From assembly GCF_025150085.1 (NCBI RefSeq), contig NZ_CP102280.1:1561001-1625000 (forward strand): a stretch of 64,000 bases of DNA, given 5' to 3'. The notes under the pieces are model-generated. The model saw only the letters and a list, made by a program, of their open reading frames with translations, made no database searches and had not been told where the DNA came from. A program made the translations under genes and the position numbers. Positions 43,079 through 51,734 of the stretch are shown here, piece after piece (the stretch's first letter is position 1; every line of letters starts with the position of its first letter). This DNA is from Dorea longicatena. GTDB taxonomy: Bacteria; Bacillota; Clostridia; Lachnospirales; Lachnospiraceae.

Positions 43079-44941
43079 CTACATTGTCTCATACATCTTA
43101 CAGATCTGTGCCGTCATGGATTCTACCTCCAGACCAGTCTCTTTGCGCAGGACATCTACATTACCATGTTCTACATAATCATCCGGGAGTGCCAGAATCT
43201 GCACTCTCACATCTGCACCGATCCTCATCAGATATTCACTTACATGTTCTCCAAATCCTCCGGATTTTACGTTTTCTTCAATCGTAACAATCAACCGATG
43301 CTTCTTTGTAAGCCGGTCCAGCATCTTGGCATCTAACGGTTTTATAAATCTCGCATTAATAAGCGAGCAGTCATAGCCTTTCTCTTTTAAATCTTCTCTT
43401 ACCTTCAGTGCCTCTTCAAACATATGCCCTACGAAAATAATTGCAATATCACTTTCTTCATACAATATCTCACTTTTTCCGTATTCAATCGGACTTCTGA
43501 ATTCCGGACAGACATCACATGCACTCCCCCTCGGATAGCGGATCGCGATCGGTCCCTCATATGAGATACCAAATCTCACCATATCCGCCAGTTCCCATTT
43601 GTGTTTTGGTGACATGATTACCATGTTCGGGATACTGCTCAGATAAGACAGATCAAAAATTCCCTGATGCGTCTCTCCGTCATTGCCTACTAATCCCGCT
43701 CTGTCCACGGCAAACATCACAGGAAGATTCTGAAGTGCCACATCATGAATCATCTGATCATAAGCTCTTTGAAGGAAAGAAGAATATACCGCAAATACCG
43801 GTTTCATCCCGCCTGCCGCAAGTCCTGCCGCAAATGTCACCGCATGTTCTTCCGCAATCCCCACATCAAAAAAGCGGTTCGGATATTTCTTTCGGAATCT
43901 CGCAAGACCCGTTCCATCTGCCATTGCTGCAGTGATCGCCGCAAGTTTATCATTTCTTGCCGCTTCATCACACATTACTTTTCCAAATACATCTGTATAT
44001 GAATCTTTTTTCTTCGGTTTTTCCGGTTCACCGGTCTCTACCTGGAACGGTCCGATCCCATGGAATTTATCCGGCTGTTCTTCTGCCGGTTCATATCCTT
44101 TTCCTTTTTTGGTAAGGACATGCAATAACACAGGTCCCTCAATCTTCCTTGCTTCTTTTAATGCACGTACCAACATTGGTATGCTGTGTCCCTGAATCGG
44201 TCCCAGATATGTAATTCCCATATCTTCAAAAAACATTCCTGGTACGATCAGCTGCTTCAGACTGCTTTTCGTCTTACGGATATGTTCAATCATAGGATCT
44301 CCCACAACCGGTACATTATGAAGCATATTCGTTACACCTTTTTTCAAATCTGTATAAAAATCTGCAGTACGAAGCTTCGCCAGATAATCCGACATTCCAC
44401 CTACGTTTTCGGAAATCGACATATGATTATCATTCAAAACAATAATAAAATTCTTCTTAAGCCTTGAAGCATTGTTCAAAGCTTCATAAGCCATACCTCC
44501 GGTCAGAGAACCATCCCCGATCACAGAGATCACACTGTAATCTTCTTTTTGCAGATCTCTTGCACATACATATCCAAGCCCCGCAGAAATAGAAGTCGAG
44601 CTGTGTCCCGTGTCAAATGCATCGCATGCACTTTCCTTTCTCTTCGGGAATCCGCTCATTCCACCATATTTTCTCAGGTCATCAAATCCATCTTTTCTAC
44701 CGGTCAGGATCTTATGCGTATAAGACTGATGTCCGACATCCCATATAATCTTATCTTTCGGAAGATCAAAAACCAGATGTATTGCCATCGTAAGCTCTAC
44801 CACGCCAAGATTTGATGCAAGATGACCACCGGTCCTGCTGATCTTTTCGATCAGAAACTGTCGGATTTCCTGTGCCAGTTCCGGCAGTTCCTCCGGTGCC
44901 AGTTTTTTTATATCATTTGCTTTTTGAATTCTTTCTAACAT
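43079..44941 (-). CDS. dxs: 1-deoxy-D-xylulose-5-phosphate synthase
   Basis: 620 residues. Condenses pyruvate and glyceraldehyde 3-phosphate with thiamine diphosphate, the first step of the MEP isoprenoid pathway. Seen: LASNLGVVELTMAIH, WDVGHQSYTHKILTGR, VIGDGSLTGGMAYEALN with N-N-x cofactor motif, DVGIAEEHAVTFAAGLA and the C-terminal transketolase domain. GAGGGG precedes the ATG. It is 16 nt after ispA, so the first and a later isoprenoid step are co-transcribed. Confidence 0.98.
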   Translation of the reverse strand: MLERIQKANDIKKLAPEELPELAQEIRQFLIEKISRTGGHLASNLGVVELTMAIHLVFDLPKDKIIWDVGHQSYTHKILTGRKDGFDDLRKYGGMSGFPKRKESACDAFDTGHSSTSISAGLGYVCARDLQKEDYSVISVIGDGSLTGGMAYEALNNASRLKKNFIIVLNDNHMSISENVGGMSDYLAKLRTADFYTDLKKGVTNMLHNVPVVGDPMIEHIRKTKSSLKQLIVPGMFFEDMGITYLGPIQGHSIPMLVRALKEARKIEGPVLLHVLTKKGKGYEPAEEQPDKFHGIGPFQVETGEPEKPKKKDSYTDVFGKVMCDEAARNDKLAAITAAMADGTGLARFRKKYPNRFFDVGIAEEHAVTFAAGLAAGGMKPVFAVYSSFLQRAYDQMIHDVALQNLPVMFAVDRAGLVGNDGETHQGIFDLSYLSSIPNMVIMSPKHKWELADMVRFGISYEGPIAIRYPRGSACDVCPEFRSPIEYGKSEILYEESDIAIIFVGHMFEEALKVREDLKEKGYDCSLINARFIKPLDAKMLDRLTKKHRLIVTIEENVKSGGFGEHVSEYLMRIGADVRVQILALPDDYVEHGNVDVLRKETGLEVESMTAQICKMYETM

Positions 44942-44956
44942 AACCAGGTATCCCCT

Positions 44957-45859
44957 CTATCTGTCTCTGTGGATCAACTGTATCAGCAGTTGTTCCAGAT
45001 ATTCATTCTCCCCTGAAAGCTGGTGAAGCAGATCTATTGCCTGATTGGATAATTCTTCTACTCTTTTTTGTGCCTGCTCAATTCCCAGAAGTGTTACATA
45101 TGTTGTCTTCTGATTTTTTTCATCACTGTGGATTGGTTTTCCCAGTACTTCTTCCGTACTGGTCACGTCCAGGATATCATCCTGAATCTGGAATGCAATG
45201 CCCACATAATGTGCTATCTTTTCGACCTTTCGTACATCCTCTTCTTCTGCCCCTCCGAGAATTGCACCAATCATCATAGCACATTCGATCAGCGCTCCTG
45301 TCTTCAACTCATAAATCGTATCCAGAACATCTTTCGGCACAGCATGTCCTGTTTCTTTTACATCGATCACCTGTCCGCCGATCATTCCATAGACACCTGC
45401 TTTTCTGCCAAGGACACTAAGGGCACGTCCGATTTTAAGGCTCTCCTGCGGTGCTGTCTCAAACGCACGAAATGCTGTCTCAAACGCATAATTTAAAAGT
45501 GCATCCCCTGCCAGTATCCCCATATCTTCTCCATAGACAATATGTGTAGTCTTTCTGCCTCTGCGATATTCATCGTTGTCCATCGCAGGAAGATCATCAT
45601 GAACCAGAGAATACGTATGAATCATTTCAAGCGCCGCCATAAATGGACAAAGCGCTTCTGTTTCATCGCCAAATAATCTGCTGGTCTCTCTCATTAACAT
45701 TGGCCGCAGTCTTTTTCCCCCTGCCATCAGACTGTATTCCATAGCTTCCATGATCACCTTCTGATACCCTTCCGGTTTTGGAAGATATTCTTTCAGGATT
45801 TCTTCAATTTCGGCTACTTTCCTTTTCATCTGTACTGTAAATTCTTCTTTAGAATTCAT
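44957..45859 (-). CDS. ispA: Polyprenyl (farnesyl/geranylgeranyl) diphosphate synthase
   Basis: 300 residues from the ATG at 45859 (MNSKEEF), with GTGAGG just upstream. Both aspartate-rich motifs are present: DDLPAMDNDEYRRG (first, with four residues between the aspartates as in bacterial FPP synthases) and FQIQDDILD (second). GGKRLRPML and KTGALIECA are typical. It condenses isopentenyl diphosphate with allylic diphosphates. The product length (C15 or C20) is not certain. It overlaps xseB by 11 nt and is followed by dxs. Confidence 0.94.
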   Translation of the reverse strand: MNSKEEFTVQMKRKVAEIEEILKEYLPKPEGYQKVIMEAMEYSLMAGGKRLRPMLMRETSRLFGDETEALCPFMAALEMIHTYSLVHDDLPAMDNDEYRRGRKTTHIVYGEDMGILAGDALLNYAFETAFRAFETAPQESLKIGRALSVLGRKAGVYGMIGGQVIDVKETGHAVPKDVLDTIYELKTGALIECAMMIGAILGGAEEEDVRKVEKIAHYVGIAFQIQDDILDVTSTEEVLGKPIHSDEKNQKTTYVTLLGIEQAQKRVEELSNQAIDLLHQLSGENEYLEQLLIQLIHRDR

Positions 45860-46076
45860 GTTCCTCACCCTCTTCATCCAGTAACAGCATCTTCTTTTCT
45901 ACCTTATCGATTTTACTGTTACATGCTTTCAGCATATCCATACCCTGATGATACAACCGGAAAGATTCCTCCAGCGAAATCTCCCCGTCTTCCATCTCTT
46001 TTATCGTCTGTTCCAGATCTGAGAAAATCTCCTCAAGGCTCTGGTCTTCCAAAGATTGTTCCTTTTTTTCTGCCAT
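45849..46076 (-). CDS. xseB: Exodeoxyribonuclease VII small subunit
   Basis: 75 residues. Acidic, helical small subunit: SLEEIFSDLEQTIKEMEDGE followed by ISLEESFRLYHQGMDMLKAC matches the XseB core. Together with XseA it degrades single-stranded DNA. GGGAG lies 7 nt before the ATG. 39 nt after xseA and overlapping ispA by 11 nt. Confidence 0.94.
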   Translation of the reverse strand: MAEKKEQSLEDQSLEEIFSDLEQTIKEMEDGEISLEESFRLYHQGMDMLKACNSKIDKVEKKMLLLDEEGEEHEF

Positions 46077-46115
46077 TGCATTTCTCCCGGTATCTGTCTG
46101 TTATCTTAATAATCC

Positions 46116-47330
46116 TTATATTTTATATGTCTTTTTCTGCACAGCTTTAACAGATGTACGGATGAGTCCATCCGTTACATATACTGTCAGCTCATCACCC
46201 TTTTCCACCTGACGGATACTCTTTACAACACCACCGTCTGCTTCTTCCACATAGGCAAAGCCCTGGTTCAGCTTTCTGACCGGAGACAATCCATTCAGCT
46301 TTTCAATCTGAATCGCCAGGCGATGTCTTGCTTCTTTTACCCGGTCTCTCATCAGCGTTCGAAGTTCCTCTTCCAGTTCTATCAGTCTTTGCTGTTGATC
46401 CTGCAGTTTGTGACGTGGATGCAGATAAGAAAGCCTCACATCCAATTCTTTCAGTCGTAACCGGTTTATACGAATCGTTCCTGTCATGCTCCGATTCATT
46501 CTCAATCTGCATTCATCCAGATATCCCTGTAACTGTCTGTAATCCCAGACTGCAAGTTCTGCCGCCGCCGAAGGTGTCGGTGCACGCAGATCTGCCACAT
46601 AATCTGCAATTGTCACATCTGTCTCATGGCCCACTGCCGATATCACAGGAACCTGACAGTCAAAAATTGCCCTTGCCACGCACTCATCGTTAAATGCCCA
46701 CAGATCTTCGATCGAGCCTCCTCCTCTTCCGACAATGATCACGTCTACATTTTTTGTCTCCAGCATACGGATTCCACGCACGATTGATTCTTTCGCTCCC
46801 TCTCCCTGTACCTGTGCCGGATACAGAAGTAACTGTACATACGGATTACGTCTTGCAGATATATTCATGATATCCCGGACTGCCGCTCCTGTCGGTGCAG
46901 TCACTACGCCGATCCGCTTCGCATATCTCGGAATTGCTTTCTTATATTCCGGTGCAAACATTCCCATCTCTTCCAGTTCCTGCTTCAGCATCTGGTATTT
47001 CTCATAAAGTGTGCCTTCTCCGTCCAGACGGATCTCCTGCGCATAGAGCTGATAAGAGCCTGTTCTTTCGTAGACATTCACCGAACCAAGTACAATGATC
47101 TGCTGTCCTTCTCTCATATGAAAAGAGAGCCCGCCTCGCTGCCCCGCAAACATGACACAGGCAATCGTTCCGGACTCATCCTTTAATGAGAAATATATAT
47201 GTCCCGATGTGTGATACTTACAGTTAGAGACTTCTCCTTTTACATAGATACGGTTCAGCATAAAGTCCTGGGTGAACATATTCTTTATATAAGAATTCAC
47301 CTGTTTTACTGTATATACATTTCGAGCCAT
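46116..47330 (-). CDS. xseA: Exodeoxyribonuclease VII large subunit
   Basis: 404 residues. N-terminal OB fold (YTVKQVNSYIKNMF, VKGEVSNCKYHTSGHIYFSLKD), central catalytic domain with GVVTAPTGAAVRDI, DVIIVGRGGGSIEDLWAFND and VISAVGHETDVTIADYVADLRAPTPSAAAE, then coiled coil and a C-terminal beta segment. Catalytic subunit for exonuclease VII. 13 nt after nusB. Confidence 0.97.
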   Translation of the reverse strand: MARNVYTVKQVNSYIKNMFTQDFMLNRIYVKGEVSNCKYHTSGHIYFSLKDESGTIACVMFAGQRGGLSFHMREGQQIIVLGSVNVYERTGSYQLYAQEIRLDGEGTLYEKYQMLKQELEEMGMFAPEYKKAIPRYAKRIGVVTAPTGAAVRDIMNISARRNPYVQLLLYPAQVQGEGAKESIVRGIRMLETKNVDVIIVGRGGGSIEDLWAFNDECVARAIFDCQVPVISAVGHETDVTIADYVADLRAPTPSAAAELAVWDYRQLQGYLDECRLRMNRSMTGTIRINRLRLKELDVRLSYLHPRHKLQDQQQRLIELEEELRTLMRDRVKEARHRLAIQIEKLNGLSPVRKLNQGFAYVEEADGGVVKSIRQVEKGDELTVYVTDGLIRTSVKAVQKKTYKI

Positions 47331-47343
47331 TCTCTACCTCTGA

Positions 47344-47742
47344 TTAATCTGCAAGTTTTGCCAGTACTCCATTTACAAATGATGCACCGTCTTCACTGCT
47401 GTATTTCTTTGCAAGATTGACAGCTTCGTTGATCGCAACACCTGTCGGAACGTCCTCGTCCCACTTCATCTCGTAGACTGCAAGTCTTAAGATTGTAAGA
47501 TCTACCTTATTCATACGGCCAGTCTTCCATCCTGTTGTATGTTCATTGATCAATGTGTCGATCTCATCAATCTTCTCTATAATCTTCTGTGCTTTCTGAC
47601 TGATATACTGCATATCTTTTTCCGTGGCACCTTCAATCTGCTCCAAATACAGTTCTGTCTGCGTTCCCTGTTCTGACTCTTCATTAAAATCAGCACCAAA
47701 TATTAACTTAAAGATATGTTCTCTCTGCTCTGTTCTCTTCAC
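47344..47742 (-). CDS. nusB: Transcription antitermination factor NusB
   Basis: 132 residues, all-helical NusB fold: TEQREHIFKLIFGADF at the N-terminus and the conserved VPTGVAINEAVNLAKKYSSEDGASFVNGVLAKL at the C-terminus (positions about 98-131). It acts with NusE (S10) in rRNA antitermination. The start codon is GTG at 47742, placed directly after the stop of the Asp23-like gene; GGAGG 8 nt upstream is inside that gene's last codons. Confidence 0.96.
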   Translation of the reverse strand: MKRTEQREHIFKLIFGADFNEESEQGTQTELYLEQIEGATEKDMQYISQKAQKIIEKIDEIDTLINEHTTGWKTGRMNKVDLTILRLAVYEMKWDEDVPTGVAINEAVNLAKKYSSEDGASFVNGVLAKLAD

Positions 47743-48126
47743 TTATGCTTCCTCCGGTATCTCGACTCCGGCAACACGAATATTCACATCTGCCACCTCA
47801 AGTCCTGTCATGTTCTCAATTGCAGTTTTTACTTTTTCCTGCACTTTAGAAGTAATCTCTTTTATGCTGTATCCATAATTAAGATTTAATGCCAGGGATA
47901 CAGTTACAATGCCATCCAGTACATCTACCTTTACACCTTTGGATAAAGACTTCATTCCAAGTTTGCTGATCAGTTCTCTTGTTGCATTACCTGCCATAGA
48001 AGCAACACCTTCTACTTCCATTGCTGCAAGACCTGCAATAATAGCTACAACTTCATCTGCAATCTTTACTTCTCCAAGATTTTCATCTGTTTTTATTGTA
48101 TACGTATTCTTTTCTTCTTTACTCAT
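47743..48126 (-). CDS. Asp23/Gls24 family envelope stress protein
   Basis: 127 residues. GEVKIADEVVAIIAGLAAME with VEGVASMAG and GVKVDVLDGIVTVSLALNLNYG are the family signature, followed by VQEKVKTAIENMTGLEVADVNI. In Bacillus the homologue YqhY lies in the same place before nusB and is linked to fatty acid control; the molecular role is poorly known. GGGAGG precedes the ATG. First gene of the long operon ending with recN. Confidence 0.93.
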   Translation of the reverse strand: MSKEEKNTYTIKTDENLGEVKIADEVVAIIAGLAAMEVEGVASMAGNATRELISKLGMKSLSKGVKVDVLDGIVTVSLALNLNYGYSIKEITSKVQEKVKTAIENMTGLEVADVNIRVAGVEIPEEA

Positions 48127-48165
48127 CTTTTCAGAAACCTCCCGTCTGGTTTTTCACTGTCTTTT

Positions 48166-48194
48166 ATTATAACAAACTTACATACATTTGAAAA
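48166..48194 (-). promoter_or_regulatory. Promoter of the asp23-nusB-xse-isp-dxs-argR-recN operon
   Basis: TATAAT (48171-48166) with TTTTCA (48194-48189) 17 nt upstream on the minus strand. The weak -35 overlaps the U run of the prfC terminator. Confidence 0.5.
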
Positions 48195-48220
48195 CCCCCA
48201 GTCAGCCTGGGAGTTTTATT
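48190..48220. terminator. Terminator of prfC
   Basis: AAAACTCCCAG pairs with CTGGGGGTTTT (one mismatch), 5-nt loop; 14 nt past the prfC stop. A and T runs on both sides make it possibly bidirectional. Confidence 0.8.
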
Positions 48221-48233
48221 TCTGTTTATATTT

Positions 48234-49838
48234 TTATGATCTGCCAAATTCCGTAAGTTTTAATCCATCATTTCTGTCTATCGTCATACGGATACTCCAT
48301 TCATTCACGAACAGCAGTAATGGACGGCCTTTCAGATCTTTAACTTTCTTCATATCTGAAGTTCCTGTCAGCTTATCCAGATCAATCTCTTCATTTTCAA
48401 TCCAGCGGATGTACTCGTACGGAAGATTTTCCAGACGGATCTCTACATTATATTCGTTCTCCAGACGGTATTTCAACACATCAAACTGAAGTACGCCGAC
48501 AACACCGACGATGATTTCTTCCATACCAGTATTGTATTCCTGAAAAATCTGGATCGCACCTTCCTGTGCGATCTGGTTGATTCCTTTGATAAACTGCTTT
48601 CTCTTCATCGTATCAACCTGACGTACACGTGCAAAATGCTCCGGTGCAAATGTCGGGATTCCTTCGTATGTGAATTTGTCCTGTGCTGTCGTCAATGTAT
48701 CTCCGATTGAGAAGATCCCCGGATCAAATACACCGATAATATCTCCGCCATAAGCTTTACTGATCATCTTACGCTCACTTGCCATCATCTGCTGCGGCTG
48801 GGAAAGACGTACTTTTTTGCCACCCTGCATATGATATACATCCATACCGGCTTCGAATTCTCCGGAGCAGATACGCATGAATGCAATTCTGTCTCGGTGA
48901 GCCTTGTTCATATTGGCCTGAATCTTGAATACAAAAGCTGAAAAATCTCCCTCTTCCATCGGATCGATCGGACCTCTGTCAGATATTCTCGGAAGCGGTG
49001 AGGTCGTCATCTGAAGAAAATGCTGAAGGAATGTCTCTACACCAAAGTTCGTAAGAGCGGAACCGAAGAAGACCGGTGAAAGTTCTCCTTTGCTTACCAA
49101 TTCCTGATCAAATTCTGCTCCGGCACCGTCCTGAAGTTCAATCTCCTCTTCCAGCTGTAATTTCTGGTCATCTGTAATAAGCCAGGAAATCTCCGGATCA
49201 TTGATATCGACCTTCTTTACCTCTCCCTGAGTTGTTCCTTTTTTCGTATCGGAAAAGATCTCAACTTTTTTAGATGCTCTGTCATATACTCCCTTGAATT
49301 CTTTACCGGAACCGATTGGCCAGTTGATCGGACATGTGGCGATTCCAAGTTCATTTTCAATATCATCAAGAAGTTCAAATGTATCCATTGCTTCACGGTC
49401 CATCTTGTTAATGAATGTGAAGATCGGGATATGGCGCATCGTACATACTTTGAACAGCTTTCTTGTCTGCGCCTCGACACCCTTGGATGCGTCAATGACC
49501 ATCACTGCGGAATCTGCTGCCATCAATGTACGGTACGTATCTTCCGAGAAGTCCTGATGTCCCGGTGTATCCAGAATATTGATACAGTATCCGTCATAAT
49601 TAAACTGCAGTACTGAAGAAGTAACCGAAATACCTCTTTCTTTTTCAATTTCCATCCAGTCAGAAACCGCATGCTTTGCAGTTGCCTTTCCTTTTACGCT
49701 TCCCGCCTGATTGATGGCACCTCCGTAGAGAAGGAACTTCTCTGTCAGTGTCGTCTTACCTGCATCGGGATGTGAGATAATTGCAAATGTTCTTCTTTTC
49801 TTTATCTGATTCTTTACTTCATTCGTAATCTGTGACAT
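48234..49838 (-). CDS. prfC: Peptide chain release factor 3
   Basis: 534 residues. Translational GTPase that recycles RF1 and RF2. HPDAGKTTLTEKFLLYGGAI (G1), DTPGHQDFSEDTYRTL (G3), FINKMDR (G4), and the RF3-specific KHAVSDWMEIEKERGISVTSSV switch region are clear, with SVLQFNY. GGAG precedes the ATG. It has its own promoter (49890-49918) and terminator (48190-48220). Confidence 0.97.
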   Translation of the reverse strand: MSQITNEVKNQIKKRRTFAIISHPDAGKTTLTEKFLLYGGAINQAGSVKGKATAKHAVSDWMEIEKERGISVTSSVLQFNYDGYCINILDTPGHQDFSEDTYRTLMAADSAVMVIDASKGVEAQTRKLFKVCTMRHIPIFTFINKMDREAMDTFELLDDIENELGIATCPINWPIGSGKEFKGVYDRASKKVEIFSDTKKGTTQGEVKKVDINDPEISWLITDDQKLQLEEEIELQDGAGAEFDQELVSKGELSPVFFGSALTNFGVETFLQHFLQMTTSPLPRISDRGPIDPMEEGDFSAFVFKIQANMNKAHRDRIAFMRICSGEFEAGMDVYHMQGGKKVRLSQPQQMMASERKMISKAYGGDIIGVFDPGIFSIGDTLTTAQDKFTYEGIPTFAPEHFARVRQVDTMKRKQFIKGINQIAQEGAIQIFQEYNTGMEEIIVGVVGVLQFDVLKYRLENEYNVEIRLENLPYEYIRWIENEEIDLDKLTGTSDMKKVKDLKGRPLLLFVNEWSIRMTIDRNDGLKLTEFGRS

Positions 49839-49889
49839 ATATTATACACTCCTAATTTATAGTATATCCGTTTATAGGCACTATTAGTC

Positions 49890-49918
49890 AGTATAACATA
49901 TGTCTATAAAATGCTCAA
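49890..49918 (-). promoter_or_regulatory. Sigma-A promoter of prfC
   Basis: TTGAGC (49918-49913), 17 nt, TATACT (49895-49890) on the minus strand; leader about 45 nt. Confidence 0.6.
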
Positions 49919-49964
49919 ATACATTTTTCCTGTATTTTCAAGGTTTTCCTGTGTTTTTAGATAA

Positions 49965-50627
49965 TTACTTCGAATCTGCATTCACTGGATTGATCACAAT
50001 ATTCTGCGCTGCCACGCCCGTCTTTCTTGTCACAATGTCCTCGATCTGCGCCCGGTTCGCATCACTTAATTCCGAAGCACCTACGATCACATCTGCCTGA
50101 TCATCCGTAATACTTACCACAGAATCGTTAAATCCTTTTGCCGCGAGCAGTGATTCTGCTGCCGCTTCTTTTTCTGCGATTTCTGTCATCTGTACCATCT
50201 GGTTCACTGCATTTTCTTTCTCTGCATCACTAAGATTCTTATTGTCGATAATGCTCTGTAATGTCTCTTTATTCTTGGAGCGTACCTGTTCCCTGCTCAC
50301 CTTCGCCTGTGCTGCCACAGAACTTACCGTTCCGTTGGCGAGGACTGCTTCCCCAGGCGTCCCGTCTACACTGCCGTCATCTGTACTGCTGGCATTACCG
50401 TCTGTGCTGCCAGTATCTCCATCCTGACTTTTAATATCCCCAGATGATACAGATGTATCTTCATCAGAAATATCTAATAATTCCTTATTTGCAAGTTCCG
50501 AATTTGTTTCCTGTGTTTTCGTCTTACCTGGGAATAATTTGCCAGAGTAATTCATATACCCTGCTGCCGCGATCATTACTGCCAGCGTTGCAATCACAAT
50601 CTGATTCTTTTTTGCGATCTTTTTCAC
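49965..50627 (-). CDS. spoIIIAH: Stage III sporulation protein AH
   Basis: 220 residues if it starts at GTG 50627 (KKIAKKNQIVIATLAV), which has GGAGG 8 nt upstream; an ATG eight codons earlier has only a weak site. One membrane span follows the basic start (IVIATLAVMIAAAGYMNY), then a Ser/Asp/Gly-rich linker (TSVSSGDIKSQDGD) and a C-terminal ring-forming (YscJ/FliF-like) domain (EKENAVNQMVQMTEIAEKEA, VSITDDQADVIVGA). SpoIIIAH in the mother cell binds SpoIIQ in the forespore to form the feeding-tube channel. Last gene of the spoIIIA operon. Confidence 0.92.
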   Translation of the reverse strand: MKKIAKKNQIVIATLAVMIAAAGYMNYSGKLFPGKTKTQETNSELANKELLDISDEDTSVSSGDIKSQDGDTGSTDGNASSTDDGSVDGTPGEAVLANGTVSSVAAQAKVSREQVRSKNKETLQSIIDNKNLSDAEKENAVNQMVQMTEIAEKEAAAESLLAAKGFNDSVVSITDDQADVIVGASELSDANRAQIEDIVTRKTGVAAQNIVINPVNADSK

Positions 50628-50658
50628 TATCTTGCCCTCCTGCTCTTTCATACTGCTC

Positions 50659-51303
50659 TTAATTTGTCTGCTTTTTCATTATTCTAATCTTATGCGGTTC
50701 AATATCAAATAATGCCTGGACCGCACTGCTGATATTTTCTTTTACTACTGCATTTTCCCCACCGTCTGCGATCACTACCACACCTTCGATCTTGGGACTT
50801 AGTTCCTTACTCACATACGGGGATCCACTTCCTTGACTGTTGCTTTCACTGTCCGTCCTATACACCGTATTTTCTTTTTTGGATGTCTTTGACGACTGTC
50901 TGGTCCCTCCCTGGCTGTCTTCTTCCGTCACTGTTTCCTGATCCGATTCCGTATCCTTATCCAGTACCTTTTCCGCCGAAGATTTCAGCGTGATCATCAC
51001 CTTTACTTCTCCGGCTCCTTCAATCTGCGATAAGGTTCGGTTCAGGCGGTCTTCCAGATAAGCTGTATACGTTTCCTCATCCGTTCCGGCAGATGTCCCG
51101 TTTACTGATTTTCCTGTATTATCGTTCGATGCGGACGACATATTTTCCTTTTTCTTTCCTGCGGGGACTGCAATCACCATCAGAAGAATTCCTGTAAGGA
51201 GCAGGATCAGAAGCTGATCTTTTCTTAGATTTTTTAATGAGAATTTTTTCCAGTTTCCAAGTTTATTTGAAAATAAATCACTCAGATTCTTTGCCGATTT
51301 CAA
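50659..51303 (-). CDS. spoIIIAG: Stage III sporulation protein AG
   Basis: 214 residues. One membrane span (about 30-46, LLILLLTGILLMVIAVPAG), a Ser/Thr/Lys-rich linker and a ring-forming domain (VKVMITLKSSAEKV, PKIEGVVVIADGGENAVVKE). It forms the large ring of the mother cell side of the SpoIIIA-SpoIIQ channel. The start is TTG at 51303, with GTGGAG 5 nt upstream; the coding regions of AF and AG overlap by 26 nt. Confidence 0.92.
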   Translation of the reverse strand: MKSAKNLSDLFSNKLGNWKKFSLKNLRKDQLLILLLTGILLMVIAVPAGKKKENMSSASNDNTGKSVNGTSAGTDEETYTAYLEDRLNRTLSQIEGAGEVKVMITLKSSAEKVLDKDTESDQETVTEEDSQGGTRQSSKTSKKENTVYRTDSESNSQGSGSPYVSKELSPKIEGVVVIADGGENAVVKENISSAVQALFDIEPHKIRIMKKQTN

Positions 51304-51715
51304 TCTGCTCCACCTCGATTCTCCTGTTCTGGCTTACATTTTCATCTGAACTCCTGTCTGTGTTCGAATCTTGTATCTGATCCTCTGTATTCTGGCTGCC
51401 CGTACCCGAATTTTCTATGTTTTGATTCTCTACGTTCTGTCCATCTATATCGAGAATATCTTCCTGAACTTTCTGACTTTTTTCTTCCAGTTCACTGGTC
51501 CGAATCTTATATGCACTATTATGATAAATCTCTTCAAATGCGGCTCTCTTATCAAACAATTCCAGTACCGGTACAACCAGCATTGCCGCCAGAATCAGTC
51601 CCAGGACAAAGCGGACATATTTTTGGAATCCATGATCCGGTATCATCTGCAGGATCACGCTTCCAAGCACGGCAAAAAATGATAATTTCAAGATCCAGTT
51701 ATAGATCATCTCCAT
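51278..51715 (-). CDS. spoIIIAF: Stage III sporulation protein AF
   Basis: About 145 residues from the ATG at 51715 (MEMIYNW), which has GGAG 8 nt upstream; an earlier in-frame ATG (51742) lacks a site. Two membrane spans at the N-terminus (LKLSFFAVLGSVILQMI and YVRFVLGLILAAMLVVPVL) are followed by a polar cytoplasmic region rich in Asn, Glu and Gln. Part of the SpoIIIA channel complex in the mother cell membrane around the forespore. Confidence 0.9.
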   Translation of the reverse strand: MEMIYNWILKLSFFAVLGSVILQMIPDHGFQKYVRFVLGLILAAMLVVPVLELFDKRAAFEEIYHNSAYKIRTSELEEKSQKVQEDILDIDGQNVENQNIENSGTGSQNTEDQIQDSNTDRSSDENVSQNRRIEVEQIEIGKESE

Positions 51716-51734
51716 CTGTTCCGCTCCTTCCCGG

